Shown here: positions 39,090 to 48,404 of the stretch, piece after piece
Numbering within the stretch: position 1 is the stretch's first letter
Layout of the letters: each line of letters begins with the position of its first letter
NCBI RefSeq assembly: GCF_024756255.1
Contig: NZ_JANUHB010000002.1
Coordinates: 1,116,001 to 1,180,000 of the forward strand
DNA length: 64,000 nucleotides
Reading direction: 5' to 3'
Origin: Massilia agilis
GTDB taxonomy: Bacteria; Pseudomonadota; Gammaproteobacteria; Burkholderiales; Burkholderiaceae_D
Translations under genes and position numbers: made by a program
The notes under the pieces: generated by a model
Told to the model about the DNA's origin: nothing
The model's input: only the letters and a program-made list of their open reading frames with translations
Databases searched by the model: none

Positions 39090-40592
39090 CTAACCGGCGC
39101 CCTCCACCCAGCCCGGCAAGCGCCCAAACCACGGCTGTGCCTGCTCCAGCTGATGCGCCAGCTGCAACAACACATCCTCGCTCCCGAAACGTCCGACGAA
39201 CTGCACGCCAAGCGGCAACCCGTCCGCAGTCCAGTGCAGCGGCACCGACATCGCCGGCGTCCCGGTCAGGTTGGCGAGCTGCGTGAACGGCACGTACCGC
39301 AGGCTTTCCTGGGCAATGCCATCGACGGCCTTGTCCAGCAAGCCGAGCCGCGCCAGCACGCCCAGCAAGCCGGTCATTTCCAGGAACCCCAGCACCGCCT
39401 TCTGCCCGCCCGGCAGATCCCCGGTGCCGTGCCGCACCGGCGGGTGCGCCAGCGTCGGCGTCAACAGCAAGTCATACCGGGAATGAAACTCGCCCAGCGC
39501 GCGGGCAAAGGTATTCCACTGGCCGAGCTGTTGCGTGAGCGTGGGCGCCGACACCGCCGATCCCATGGACACCAGCAAGCGCGTCATCAGCTCCAGGTCC
39601 GCCGACGTCGCCCCGGCCGCCTTGGCCGGTGCGACCGCCGCCGGCACCTGTCCAAAATAGATGTGCAGGTAGCTTGCCGCCAGCGCCGCCCCGTCGATGT
39701 CGGGCTCGGCCTCCTCCACCTCGTGCCCCAGCTTCGCCAGCAGCTGCGCCGCGTTGCGCACTGCGGCCACCGCCTCCGGGTGCACGCTTGACCCGATCGG
39801 CGAGCGCGTCGTGAAGCCAATGCGCAACCTGCCCGGTTCGCGCCGCATCAGCTCGGCATAGGAACCATTGGGCGGCGCGATCACGAACGGATCGCCCGGC
39901 TCGACCCCCTGCAGCAGATCCAGCGCCCGCGCACTGTCGCGCACGCTGCGCGACAACACCCCTTCGCTCGACGCACCGAACCACACCTCCGCCGTCGCCG
40001 GCCCGGACGACACGCGCCCGCGCGAGGGGCGCAGCCCGAACAAGCCGCAGCACGCCGCCGGAATGCGGATCGAACCGCCGCCATCATTGCCAGCCGCCAT
40101 CGGCACGATGCCCGAGGCGATCGCAGCCGCAGCCCCACCACTCGATCCGCCCGGCGTGTGGTCGAGGTTCCAGGGATTGCTGGTGCGCCCGAACAATGTC
40201 GGATCGGTCACGCCCTTGAGCGCGAACTCGGGCAGGTTGGTCTTGCCAAAGATGACCAGTCCTGCCTCCAGGTAGCGCCGCACCACAGAGGAATGTTGCT
40301 GGGGCACGATGCGCTGCATGGACCGGCTGCCGAAGCTGGTCGGAATTCCCGCATAGTGGTGCCCGCCGTCCTTGATGAGAAAGGGCACGCCCGCGAATGG
40401 TCCCGGCGCCGGGGCACGGGCCTGGGTGCGCGCCTCCTGCTCCATCAGCAAGCAGATCGCGTTCACCTGTCCGTGCACGCGCTGGTGCTGCGCCAGGGCC
40501 AGGTCCAACAATTCAGACGGCGACGTGTCCCCGCAGCCCACCAGCCGGGCAAGTTCGGTGGCGTCGCAGGCAAGGTATTCGGCAAATTTCAT
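39090..40592 (-). CDS. Amidase signature-family enzyme
   Basis: 500 residues from the ATG at 40592, the likely start though its ribosome site is weak; the frame runs on upstream to 40928 over the neighbour's territory. The catalytic Lys is in FLIKDGGHHYAG, with the Ser-cisSer-Ser triad in HTPGGSSGGAAAAIA and GNDGGGSIRIPAACCGLFGLRPSRGRVS. Such enzymes hydrolyse amide bonds; the substrate is unknown. It is divergent from the ferritin-like gene. Confidence 0.9.
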   Translation of the reverse strand: MKFAEYLACDATELARLVGCGDTSPSELLDLALAQHQRVHGQVNAICLLMEQEARTQARAPAPGPFAGVPFLIKDGGHHYAGIPTSFGSRSMQRIVPQQHSSVVRRYLEAGLVIFGKTNLPEFALKGVTDPTLFGRTSNPWNLDHTPGGSSGGAAAAIASGIVPMAAGNDGGGSIRIPAACCGLFGLRPSRGRVSSGPATAEVWFGASSEGVLSRSVRDSARALDLLQGVEPGDPFVIAPPNGSYAELMRREPGRLRIGFTTRSPIGSSVHPEAVAAVRNAAQLLAKLGHEVEEAEPDIDGAALAASYLHIYFGQVPAAVAPAKAAGATSADLELMTRLLVSMGSAVSAPTLTQQLGQWNTFARALGEFHSRYDLLLTPTLAHPPVRHGTGDLPGGQKAVLGFLEMTGLLGVLARLGLLDKAVDGIAQESLRYVPFTQLANLTGTPAMSVPLHWTADGLPLGVQFVGRFGSEDVLLQLAHQLEQAQPWFGRLPGWVEGAG

Positions 40593-40641
40593 AGGCGGCC
40601 CTGATGTTGATTGCCTGCAATGAAATATCCGACACGACATC

Positions 40642-40653
40642 TTGTCAAGACAA
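40642..40653. promoter_or_regulatory. Palindrome in the amidase/ferritin-like divergent gap
   Basis: TTGTC-AA-GACAA, a perfect 12-bp palindrome between the divergent starts at 40592 and 40717. It could be a regulator site; none is identified. Confidence 0.45.
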
Positions 40654-40716
40654 ATGTGCAGGAACTCCCCGCCGCCGGCGACGCTCTTACCCGCACATGC
40701 TGTCAGCGCATTCCCG

Positions 40717-41706
40717 ATGAACGAGCAGACCCTGGAACGATTCGACGTGGTCGAGCTGGTGCCTGGCTTTCGCCCGCCGCCGCAAGCTGCGCGCCCGCCC
40801 GCCGGGGCGGCACTGGCCGACGCAAGCCGCCGCGCCCGCGCCTGGACCAGCGACGTCCAGGACGAGCTCAAGCCCGGCACCGAGCGCCACCGCCGCGAGG
40901 TCTGCCGCATGTTCCGCGATACCTTCAACCCCTATCGCCCGGCCGTGCTCGACTGGCCCAAGCTCGACGCCGCCACCCTGCAGCGCATCGTCTCGCTGCC
41001 GATCTGGGACATCGCGGTCCAGACCGAGGGCAAGGCGCGCCTGCGCATGGCCGCGTACGCGCGCACGCTGGGCGACGCGGACATGCGCGAGGCGCTGGCC
41101 CTGAACGCGTGGGAGGAAAACCGCCACAAGGAGGTGCTGTCGAACATGGTGCGCGCCTACGGCGTCCGGCTCGCGCCCGAGGCCGCGTACGAGTACCCGA
41201 GCGACCCCGAGTGGGCCTATCTCGTCACCGGCTACAGCGAATGCATCGACAGCTTCTTCGCGTTCGGCCTGTTCGAAGCGGCGCGACGCTCCGGCTTGTT
41301 CCCGCCCGAGCTGGTCGAGACCTTCGAGCCCGTAATGCAGGAGGAATGCCGGCACATCCTCCTGTTTGCGAACTGGGCGGCATGGCACCGTGCCCGCTTG
41401 CCGTGGTGGCGGCGCGCCCGCTTCGAGCTGAAGGTGCTGGCGGTGTGGGCCTTCCTGGGCTGGGAGCGCATCGGCCTTGCACGTTCGATCGATGCCGAGG
41501 GCAATGCGCAGGCGCAGGACAACAACTTCACGGTCCGTGGCGCAAAATCCGTCACGGACGGTGCGATCAAGGTGCGCGACCTGCTGGCCTTGTGCCTGGC
41601 CGAGAACGCGCGCCGCTTTTCCGGATACGACGCGCGGCTGCTGCGCCCCACGACCATGCCCCGCCTCGCCCGGCTCGCGCTCAAGTGCATGCGCAAGGAT
41701 GGCTGA
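40717..41706 (+). CDS. Ferritin-like (diiron-type) protein
   Basis: 329 residues from the ATG at 40717; a start at 40642 is also open. Helical segments with iron-ligand patterns are seen: EENRHKEVL, ECIDSFFAFGLFEAA, EECRHILLF and a C-terminal helix. The pair of ExxH-type motifs is typical of ferritin-like diiron proteins. Its end meets hpnA head to head, and its role next to hopanoid genes is unknown. Confidence 0.75.
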   Translation: MNEQTLERFDVVELVPGFRPPPQAARPPAGAALADASRRARAWTSDVQDELKPGTERHRREVCRMFRDTFNPYRPAVLDWPKLDAATLQRIVSLPIWDIAVQTEGKARLRMAAYARTLGDADMREALALNAWEENRHKEVLSNMVRAYGVRLAPEAAYEYPSDPEWAYLVTGYSECIDSFFAFGLFEAARRSGLFPPELVETFEPVMQEECRHILLFANWAAWHRARLPWWRRARFELKVLAVWAFLGWERIGLARSIDAEGNAQAQDNNFTVRGAKSVTDGAIKVRDLLALCLAENARRFSGYDARLLRPTTMPRLARLALKCMRKDG

Positions 41707-41756
41707 AAGGGCCGCGCAGCGCATCACGGCGGCGCAGCCGTCATCGCGGGCGGCGC

Positions 41757-42758
41757 TCACTCCAGGTAGCCTTCGCGCGCGAACCAGTCGAGCGCGGCCC
41801 GCAAGGCGTGCTGGTGGGCGCGCGGCGCGTAGCCCAGTTCGCGCTGTGCCTTGGCTGACGAAAAATGCATGCGGTTGCGCGACATCTTCAGCCCGTCCGT
41901 GGTCAGGAAGGGTTCGCGGCCGGTGATGCGCGCCACCGCCTCGGCGGCGCGCGCGAGCGGGAACAGCGGCGCCACCGGCAACTGCACACGCGGCGCGCGG
42001 CGCCCGGTGAGACCAGCGATCTCGCCAAGAAGCTCGCGCAGGCTCAGGTTGTCCCCGCCCAGGATGTAGCGCTCGCCTACCCGCCCGCGTTCGAGCGCGA
42101 GCACATGGCCGAGCGCTACGTCCTCCACGTCCACCACGTTCAGGCCGGTCTCTACGAAGGCGGGCATGCGGCCACGCGCCGCCTCGACGATGATGCGGCC
42201 GGTTGGCGTGGGCCGCACGTCGCGCGCGCCAATCGGCGTGGACGGATTGACGATCACCGCCGGCAGGCCCTCGCGTTCGACCATCTGCTCGACCAGGCGC
42301 TCGGCCAGCACCTTGCTGCGCTTGTAGGCGCCAATGGCCTGCGCGGCGGCCAGCGGTTCGTCTTCGGTCGCTGCCACCGTTTGCGCATCCACCCGCAGCG
42401 TGGCAACGCTGCTGGTGTACACAATGCGCTCCACGCCCCGCTGCAGCGCCGCGCGCATCACGTTGCGCGTGCCCTCGACGTTGGTGCGTTCGATCGCGGC
42501 CGGGTCGCGCGACCACAGCCGGTAGTCGGCCGCCACATGGAACACATGGCGCACGCCGTCGAGCGCGCGGGCCACGCTGGCCTCGTCGCGCAGGTCGCCT
42601 TCGACGATCTCGGCGCTCAGGCCCGCCAGGTTGCGGCGCGGGCTGGTGCCGCGCACCAGCAGACGCAAGCGGTATCCACGCTCCTGCAGCGCGCGCGCCA
42701 CCGCCGAGCCGATAAAGCCGCTCGCGCCCGTCACCAGCACCCGGTCCTGGCTTGCCAT
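41757..42758 (-). CDS. hpnA: Hopanoid-associated sugar epimerase HpnA
   Basis: 333 residues from the ATG at 42758 (AGGGAG upstream). An extended SDR/NAD-binding fold: GASGFIGSAVARAL near the N-terminus, YTSSVA, and the catalytic GAYKRSKVLAE. The family is an NAD-dependent epimerase/dehydratase placed in hopanoid clusters, thought to act on the sugar headgroup. It diverges from ispH. Confidence 0.88.
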   Translation of the reverse strand: MASQDRVLVTGASGFIGSAVARALQERGYRLRLLVRGTSPRRNLAGLSAEIVEGDLRDEASVARALDGVRHVFHVAADYRLWSRDPAAIERTNVEGTRNVMRAALQRGVERIVYTSSVATLRVDAQTVAATEDEPLAAAQAIGAYKRSKVLAERLVEQMVEREGLPAVIVNPSTPIGARDVRPTPTGRIIVEAARGRMPAFVETGLNVVDVEDVALGHVLALERGRVGERYILGGDNLSLRELLGEIAGLTGRRAPRVQLPVAPLFPLARAAEAVARITGREPFLTTDGLKMSRNRMHFSSAKAQRELGYAPRAHQHALRAALDWFAREGYLE

Positions 42759-42894
42759 TGCAGGCTCCCTGTTGCGATGCGGCCGATTGTAGCCTTGAGT
42801 CGCGCGCACGGCCGCACACCACGCGCGTGAAACTGGGCAGTACGAACCTGCACGAAAAACAGGCATCAAAGCTTGTTTAGGCTGGAGAATCCGG

Positions 42895-43872
42895 ATGCCG
42901 CAGCAAAGCAAGGATGGCGCGCAGCCAATGCGCGTGCTCCTGGCGCAGCCACGGGGCTTTTGTGCCGGTGTCGTGCGTGCCATTGAAATCGTCGAACGCT
43001 CGCTGCAAAAGTACGGCGCGCCCGTCTATGTGCGGCACGAGATCGTGCACAACAAGGCGGTCGTTGACGGGCTCAGGGCCAAGGGCGCGGTGTTCGTCGA
43101 CGAGCTCGACGCGGTTCCGGCCGGGGCGGTGACGGTGTTCAGCGCCCACGGCGTGGCCCGGCTCGTCGAGGCCGATGCGACGGCACGCGAGCTACACGTG
43201 CTCAACGCGACCTGCCCGCTGGTCACCAAGGTGCACATCCAGGGCCGCAAGTACGCCGCCGCCGGGCGCGTGGTGGTGCTGATCGGCCACGCGGGCCACG
43301 CCGAGGTCGAAGGCACGATGGGCCAGATCGACGGGCGCGTGGTGCTGGTGCAGAACGTGCAGGAGGCCGAACAGCTGGACCTGCCGGGCAATACGCCGAT
43401 TGCCTACGTCACGCAAACCACGCTATCCGTGGACGACACGCGCGACGTGATCGCCGTGCTGCAGCGGCGCTTTCCCGATATCGTCGGCCCCGACGTGCGC
43501 GACATCTGCTACGCCACGCAAAACCGCCAGCGCGCGGTGCGCGCCTTGTGCAAGCAGGTGGACGTGCTGCTCATCGTCGGCGCCACCAACAGCTCCAACT
43601 CCAATCGCCTGCGCGAGATCGGCACGGAGAGCGGCATTCCCAGCCACCTGCTGGCTGATGGCAGCGAGCTAAACCCGGCATGGGTGCGCGATGCAGGTGT
43701 GGTCGGCATCACGGCCGGCGCTTCAGCGCCCGAGGCCATGGTCGAGCATGTGATCGCCGCGCTGCGCAAGCTCGGCCCGGTGGAGGTGTCGTCGATGGAC
43801 GGGCTGGAGGAACACATCGAGTTCCGGCTGCCGTCCGAACTGGCCGGCGCCCCTGAGGCCGCGTCCCCCTGA
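42895..43872 (+). CDS. ispH: 4-hydroxy-3-methylbut-2-enyl diphosphate reductase
   Basis: 325 residues with GGAGA before the ATG. The three cysteines that hold the 4Fe-4S cluster are Cys23 (RGFCAGV), Cys107 (NATCPLV) and Cys205 (DICYATQ). The [21 protein letters not shown] region is typical. It makes IPP and DMAPP, the last step of the MEP pathway. Placement in the hopanoid operon suggests it feeds squalene synthesis; a housekeeping copy probably exists elsewhere. Confidence 0.95.
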   Translation: MPQQSKDGAQPMRVLLAQPRGFCAGVVRAIEIVERSLQKYGAPVYVRHEIVHNKAVVDGLRAKGAVFVDELDAVPAGAVTVFSAHGVARLVEADATARELHVLNATCPLVTKVHIQGRKYAAAGRVVVLIGHAGHAEVEGTMGQIDGRVVLVQNVQEAEQLDLPGNTPIAYVTQTTLSVDDTRDVIAVLQRRFPDIVGPDVRDICYATQNRQRAVRALCKQVDVLLIVGATNSSNSNRLREIGTESGIPSHLLADGSELNPAWVRDAGVVGITAGASAPEAMVEHVIAALRKLGPVEVSSMDGLEEHIEFRLPSELAGAPEAASP

Positions 43873-43883
43873 GGAGGCTTGGC

Positions 43884-45014
43884 ATGGCGATCCCGCTACT
43901 GCAAAAAGCGCTGGTCGGCGCCTACATCGTGCGCAAGCACCTCTCGGGGCAGACCCGCTATCCGCTCGCGCTGATGCTCGAGCCGCTCTTTCGCTGCAAC
44001 CTCGCGTGTGCGGGCTGCGGCAAGATCGACTACCCAAGCGAGATCCTGGACCAGCGCCTGTCCACGCGGGAGTGCCTGGACGCGGTGGACGAATGCGGCG
44101 CGCCGGTGGTCTCGATCGCCGGCGGCGAACCCCTGCTGCACAAGGACATGCCCGAGATCGTGCGCGGCATCGTGGCGCGCCGCAAGTTCGTGTACCTGTG
44201 CACCAACGCGCTTTTGATGGACAAGAAGCTGGACCAGTACCACCCCAGCCCCTTCTTCATCTGGTCGGTGCACCTGGACGGCGACGCCCAGATGCACGAC
44301 CGCTCGGTGTGCCAGCCCGGCGTGTATGAGCGCGCGGTAGCGGCCATCGGCCATGCCAAGGAGCGCGGCTTTCGGGTCAACATCAACTGCACGCTGTTCA
44401 ATGACGCCCAGCCCGACCGGGTGGCGCGCTTCTTCGACGAGGTGAAGGCCATGGGCGTGGATGGCATCACCGTCTCGCCCGGCTACGCCTACGAACGCGC
44501 GCCTGAGCAGCAGCACTTCCTGGCGCGCGGCGCCACCCGCAAGCTGTTCCGCGACATCCTGCGGCTGGGCGATGGCGGGCGGCGCTGGTCGTTCAGCCAG
44601 TCCAGCCTGTTCCTTGATTTCCTGGCCGGGAACCAGACCTATCACTGCACCCCGTGGGGCAACCCGGCGCGCACGGTGTTCGGCTGGCAGCGGCCGTGCT
44701 ACCTGCTGGGCGAAGGCTACGTGCGCACTTTCCGCGAACTGATGGAAGAGACGGAGTGGGACGCGTACGGCACCGGGCACTACGAAAAGTGCGCGAACTG
44801 CATGGTCCACAGCGGCTACGAAGCGACCGCCGTCATGGACACGATGAGGCGTCCGCTCAGCGCGTGCCGGGTCGCCATGTCCGGCGTGCGCACCAGCGGC
44901 GAAATGGCGCCCGACATTGCGCTGGACGGCCAGCGGCCGGCCGAGTACGTCCACGCGCACCACGTCGCGATCAAGGTGGCCGAGATTCGCGGGCGCCGCG
45001 CGAACGGCGCCTGA
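43884..45014 (+). CDS. hpnH: Adenosyl-hopene transferase HpnH (radical SAM)
   Basis: 376 residues. The radical-SAM motif CNLACAGC (Cys38, 42, 45) lies near the N-terminus, then SIAGGEPLLHKDM. The C-terminus has a second Cys group (HYEKCANCMVHSGYEA). It joins the deoxyadenosyl group to diploptene, giving adenosylhopane, the first step of side-chain extension. It begins 11 bases after ispH. Confidence 0.93.
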   Translation: MAIPLLQKALVGAYIVRKHLSGQTRYPLALMLEPLFRCNLACAGCGKIDYPSEILDQRLSTRECLDAVDECGAPVVSIAGGEPLLHKDMPEIVRGIVARRKFVYLCTNALLMDKKLDQYHPSPFFIWSVHLDGDAQMHDRSVCQPGVYERAVAAIGHAKERGFRVNINCTLFNDAQPDRVARFFDEVKAMGVDGITVSPGYAYERAPEQQHFLARGATRKLFRDILRLGDGGRRWSFSQSSLFLDFLAGNQTYHCTPWGNPARTVFGWQRPCYLLGEGYVRTFRELMEETEWDAYGTGHYEKCANCMVHSGYEATAVMDTMRRPLSACRVAMSGVRTSGEMAPDIALDGQRPAEYVHAHHVAIKVAEIRGRRANGA

Positions 45015-45029
45015 AGGAACAACACGACG

Positions 45030-46130
45030 ATGGCCACGCTCGGCAGCATCCTCATCCTGGTGGCCACGCTGTACGCGCTCACCGCGCTGCTGTGCCGTCC
45101 GCGCACGTGGCGCGGCACGCCAGCGCAGCCGCGGCCGGTGACGGTACTGAAACCGCTCTGTGGCGCCGAGCCGCGCCTGGAAGCCAACCTTGCGCTGCTG
45201 TGCGAGCAGGACTGGCCCGAGTACCAGATCGTATTCGGCGTGCGCGACCCGAACGATCCCGCCATCGACGTTGTGCGGCGCCTGGCGCGGCGCTATCCCG
45301 CGTGCGACATTGCCCTGGTGGTGGACGCGCGCACGTACGGCACCAACTTCAAGGTGAGCAACCTGATTAATATGGCCAGGCGTGCACGCCATCCCTGGCT
45401 CGTCATTGCAGACAGTGACATCGCCGTGCCAACCGACTACCTCGCGCAGGTGACGGCGCCGCTGGCCGACGCGCACACCGGCATCGTCACCTGCCTGTAC
45501 CGTGGCCGCGCATTCGGCGGCTTCTGGAGCCGCATGGGTGCGCTCTTCATCGACACCTGGTTCGCGCCGTCCGTGCGCGTGGCAAGCGCGTTCGGCAGCA
45601 CGGCGTTCGGCTTCGGCGCCACGATTGCGCTGCGTGCAGACACGCTGCGGGCGATCGGCGGCTTCGAAGCGTTGCGCGACCGGCTGGCGGACGATTACTG
45701 GCTCGGCGCATTCACACGCGAACTGGGACTGGCCACCGTGCTGTCGCCGCTCTGTGTGGCCACCGATGTGGTCGAGCACAGCTTTGCCCAACTATGGACA
45801 CGCGAACGGCGCTGGATGCAGACGATCCGTTCGATCAACCCGGCCGGCTATGCGTTCTCGTTCATCACCTTCACCTTTCCCATGATCGCGCTCGGACTGT
45901 GGTTGAGCCCAGGCAGCTGGCCCGTGGCCTTGTTGGCTGGCGTGGCACGCTGCGCGCTGCACCTGCGCCGCCCTGCGCCACGGCTCGTGCTCTACGCGCC
46001 GCTGCGCGACTGCCTGCTGCTCGCAACCTGGTGCGCGGGCTTTGCCGGCGCGACCACGCGCTGGCGCCGCCAGGCGGTGCCGATCGACGCCGCGCCACGC
46101 CCGCACCTGACGAGAGGACCGATCCGATGA
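45030..46130 (+). CDS. hpnI: Hopanoid glycosyltransferase HpnI
   Basis: 366 residues. An N-terminal membrane helix is followed by a GT2-type domain like ceramide glucosyltransferase (VTVLKPLCGAEPRLEANLALLCEQDWPEYQIVFGVRDPNDPAIDVVRRLARRY, DSDIAVPTDYL). The C-terminal part has further membrane helices. It adds N-acetylglucosamine to bacteriohopanetetrol. Its stop overlaps hpnJ by ATGA. Confidence 0.92.
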   Translation: MATLGSILILVATLYALTALLCRPRTWRGTPAQPRPVTVLKPLCGAEPRLEANLALLCEQDWPEYQIVFGVRDPNDPAIDVVRRLARRYPACDIALVVDARTYGTNFKVSNLINMARRARHPWLVIADSDIAVPTDYLAQVTAPLADAHTGIVTCLYRGRAFGGFWSRMGALFIDTWFAPSVRVASAFGSTAFGFGATIALRADTLRAIGGFEALRDRLADDYWLGAFTRELGLATVLSPLCVATDVVEHSFAQLWTRERRWMQTIRSINPAGYAFSFITFTFPMIALGLWLSPGSWPVALLAGVARCALHLRRPAPRLVLYAPLRDCLLLATWCAGFAGATTRWRRQAVPIDAAPRPHLTRGPIR

Positions 46131-47557
46131 AGACCCTGTTCCTGCAAGCGCCCTCCTTCGACGGTTTCGACGGCGGCGCCGGCTCCCGCTACCAGGCCAA
46201 ACGCGAGATTCGCTCGTTCTGGTACCCCACCTGGCTGGCCCAGCCCGCCGCGCTGGTGCCCGGCAGCCGCCTGCTCGACGCGCCCGCCGATGGCCTGTCG
46301 GTCGCGCAAGCACTCGCCATCGCCAGCGACTACGAACTCGTCATCCTGCACACCAGCACGCCATCGTTCCCCGCGGACGCGCGCTTTGCGGAACTGCTCA
46401 AGGAGCGCAATGCCGCCACGTTGGTAGGCATGGTCGGCGCCAAGGTTGCCGTCGATGCCGAAGGATCGCTGCGCGCGAGCCGCGCCATCGACTTTGTCGC
46501 GCGCGAAGAGTTCGACTACACCTGCCGCGACATCGCCCAGGGCATGCCGCTGGCGCGGGTGGATGGCATCAGCTACCGCGCGCAGGACGGCGCCATTTGC
46601 CACAACCCGCCGCGCGCAATGATCGAAAACATGGACGAGCTGCCCTTCGTCTCGCCCGTGTACAAGCGCGACCTGGACATCCACAACTACTTCATCGGCT
46701 ACCTCAACTACCCGTACGTGTCGCTGTACACCGGGCGCGGCTGCCGCTCGCGCTGCACCTTCTGCCTGTGGCCGCAGACGGTTGGCGGCCACCGCTACCG
46801 CACCCGTTCGCCCCAGAACGTACTGGAAGAGGTCCGCTGGATCAAGGAGAACATGCCCGAGGTGAAGGAGATCATGTTCGACGACGACACCTTCACCGAC
46901 TTCAAGCCGCGCGCCGAGGAGATCGCGCGCGGGCTCGGCAAACTGGGTGTGACATGGTCGTGCAACGCCAAGGCCAACGTGCCCTACTCCACGCTGAAGG
47001 TCATGAAGGATAACGGGCTGCGCCTGCTGCTGGTCGGCTACGAGTCCGGCGACGACCAGATCCTCCTGAACATCAAAAAGGGCCTGCGCACCGACATCGC
47101 GCGCCGCTTTGCCGCCGATTGCAGGGCGCTCGGCATCACCGTGCACGGCACATTCATCCTGGGCCTGCCGGGCGAAACGCGCGAGACGATCGCCAAATCG
47201 ATTGCGTTCGCCAAGGAGATCAACCCGCACACGATCCAGGTATCGCTGGCGGCGCCCTATCCCGGCACGCGGCTGTACGAGCAGGCGGTCGAGAACGACT
47301 GGATCCCGCCCAACAGGACGATCAACCTGGTCAACGAAAGCGGCGTTCAGCTTGCGGCGATCAGCTACCCGCACCTGTCCAGCGAGGAGATCTATCACGG
47401 CGTCGAGGCGTTCTACAAGAGCTTCTACTTCCGGCCCGCCAAGATCTGGGAGATCGTCAGCGAGATGCTGGGCAGCTGGGACATGACGCGCCGCCGCCTG
47501 CGCGAAGGCGTCGAGTTCTTCCACTTCCTGCGCTCGCACGGGGCGACCCACTCGTGA
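46127..47557 (+). CDS. hpnJ: Hopanoid radical SAM protein HpnJ
   Basis: 476 residues from the ATG at 46127; a longer frame upstream overlaps hpnI. The N-terminal half is a B12-binding-like domain; the radical-SAM motif CRSRCTFC uses Cys206, Cys210 and Cys213. It is linked to making the cyclitol ether headgroup from glucosaminyl bacteriohopanetetrol. Confidence 0.93.
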   Translation: MKTLFLQAPSFDGFDGGAGSRYQAKREIRSFWYPTWLAQPAALVPGSRLLDAPADGLSVAQALAIASDYELVILHTSTPSFPADARFAELLKERNAATLVGMVGAKVAVDAEGSLRASRAIDFVAREEFDYTCRDIAQGMPLARVDGISYRAQDGAICHNPPRAMIENMDELPFVSPVYKRDLDIHNYFIGYLNYPYVSLYTGRGCRSRCTFCLWPQTVGGHRYRTRSPQNVLEEVRWIKENMPEVKEIMFDDDTFTDFKPRAEEIARGLGKLGVTWSCNAKANVPYSTLKVMKDNGLRLLLVGYESGDDQILLNIKKGLRTDIARRFAADCRALGITVHGTFILGLPGETRETIAKSIAFAKEINPHTIQVSLAAPYPGTRLYEQAVENDWIPPNRTINLVNESGVQLAAISYPHLSSEEIYHGVEAFYKSFYFRPAKIWEIVSEMLGSWDMTRRRLREGVEFFHFLRSHGATHS

Positions 47558-47564
47558 GGAAACG

Positions 47565-48404
47565 GTGGCCGCGCGTGGTCCTGGCCTGATCATCACGGCC
47601 GACGACTTTGGTCTCCACGTGAGCGTGAACCTGGCGGTGGAGCGCGCCTTTCGCGAAGGTGTGCTGACCACGGCCAGCCTCATGGTCGGCGCACCAGCCG
47701 CCGCCGACGCGATCGCGCGTGCGAAAGCCAACCCCAGCTTGCGCGTGGGGCTGCACCTGGTGCTGGCCGATGGCCGCGCGACGCTGCCGCCGCGCGCCAT
47801 TCCGGACCTCGTAGACGCCGACGGCAACTTCGGCACCCGGATGGTGCGCGAAGGCTTTCGCTTCTTCCTGCTGCCGGCGGTGCGGCGCCAGCTGGCCGCC
47901 GAGATCGGCGCGCAGTTCGAAGCCTTTGCCGCCTCGGGCCTGGCGCTCGACCACGTGAACGCGCACCGGCACTTTCACCTGCATCCCACGATTTTGTCGA
48001 TGCTGATCGATATCGGCCGCCCGTTTGGCCTGCGCGCCATCCGCCTGCCGCGGGAGGCGCACACGCCGGCATGGCTGGCGCCGTGGCTGGCCCTGCTCGC
48101 CCGGCGGCTTGCGGCAGCGGGCATCGCGCACAACGACTACACGCTCGGCATCCGCCAGTCCGGCAGGTTCGACGAGCACGCATTGCTGGCTGCGCTGTCG
48201 CACCTGCCGGCGCACGGCATCGGCGAGATCTACCTGCACCCGGCCACGCAGTCCGGCAGCGCGGTGTCGCGTACCGCGCCCGGCTACCGCCATGCGGACG
48301 AGCTGGCGGCGCTCACCTCGCCGCGTGTCCTGCGCGTGCACCACATGCTACGCCAGCACGGCTTTCGGTTCGGCGGCTTTGCGGACCTGGCCCATGCGCC
48401 ATGA
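47565..48404 (+). CDS. hpnK: Hopanoid deacetylase HpnK
   Basis: 279 residues from a GTG with GAGG upstream. A YdjC-type deacetylase: the metal-site ITADDFGLH, the VGLHLVLADG and HVNAHRHFHLHP motifs are present. It removes the acetyl group from the N-acetylglucosamine that HpnI adds, so the two genes act in series. It is coupled to hpnL by ATGA. Confidence 0.92.
   Translation: MAARGPGLIITADDFGLHVSVNLAVERAFREGVLTTASLMVGAPAAADAIARAKANPSLRVGLHLVLADGRATLPPRAIPDLVDADGNFGTRMVREGFRFFLLPAVRRQLAAEIGAQFEAFAASGLALDHVNAHRHFHLHPTILSMLIDIGRPFGLRAIRLPREAHTPAWLAPWLALLARRLAAAGIAHNDYTLGIRQSGRFDEHALLAALSHLPAHGIGEIYLHPATQSGSAVSRTAPGYRHADELAALTSPRVLRVHHMLRQHGFRFGGFADLAHAP

Noticed and set aside
40687..42822. Very long minus-strand frame (711 codons) and other large antisense frames over 39-58 kb
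   Set aside because: High GC removes stop codons; the sequences are low-complexity Arg/Ala/Gly and lack domain similarity, while the opposite strand carries recognisable enzymes.
43896..45791. 631-codon minus-strand frame over hpnH-hpnI
   Set aside because: Shadow frame of two clear hopanoid genes.
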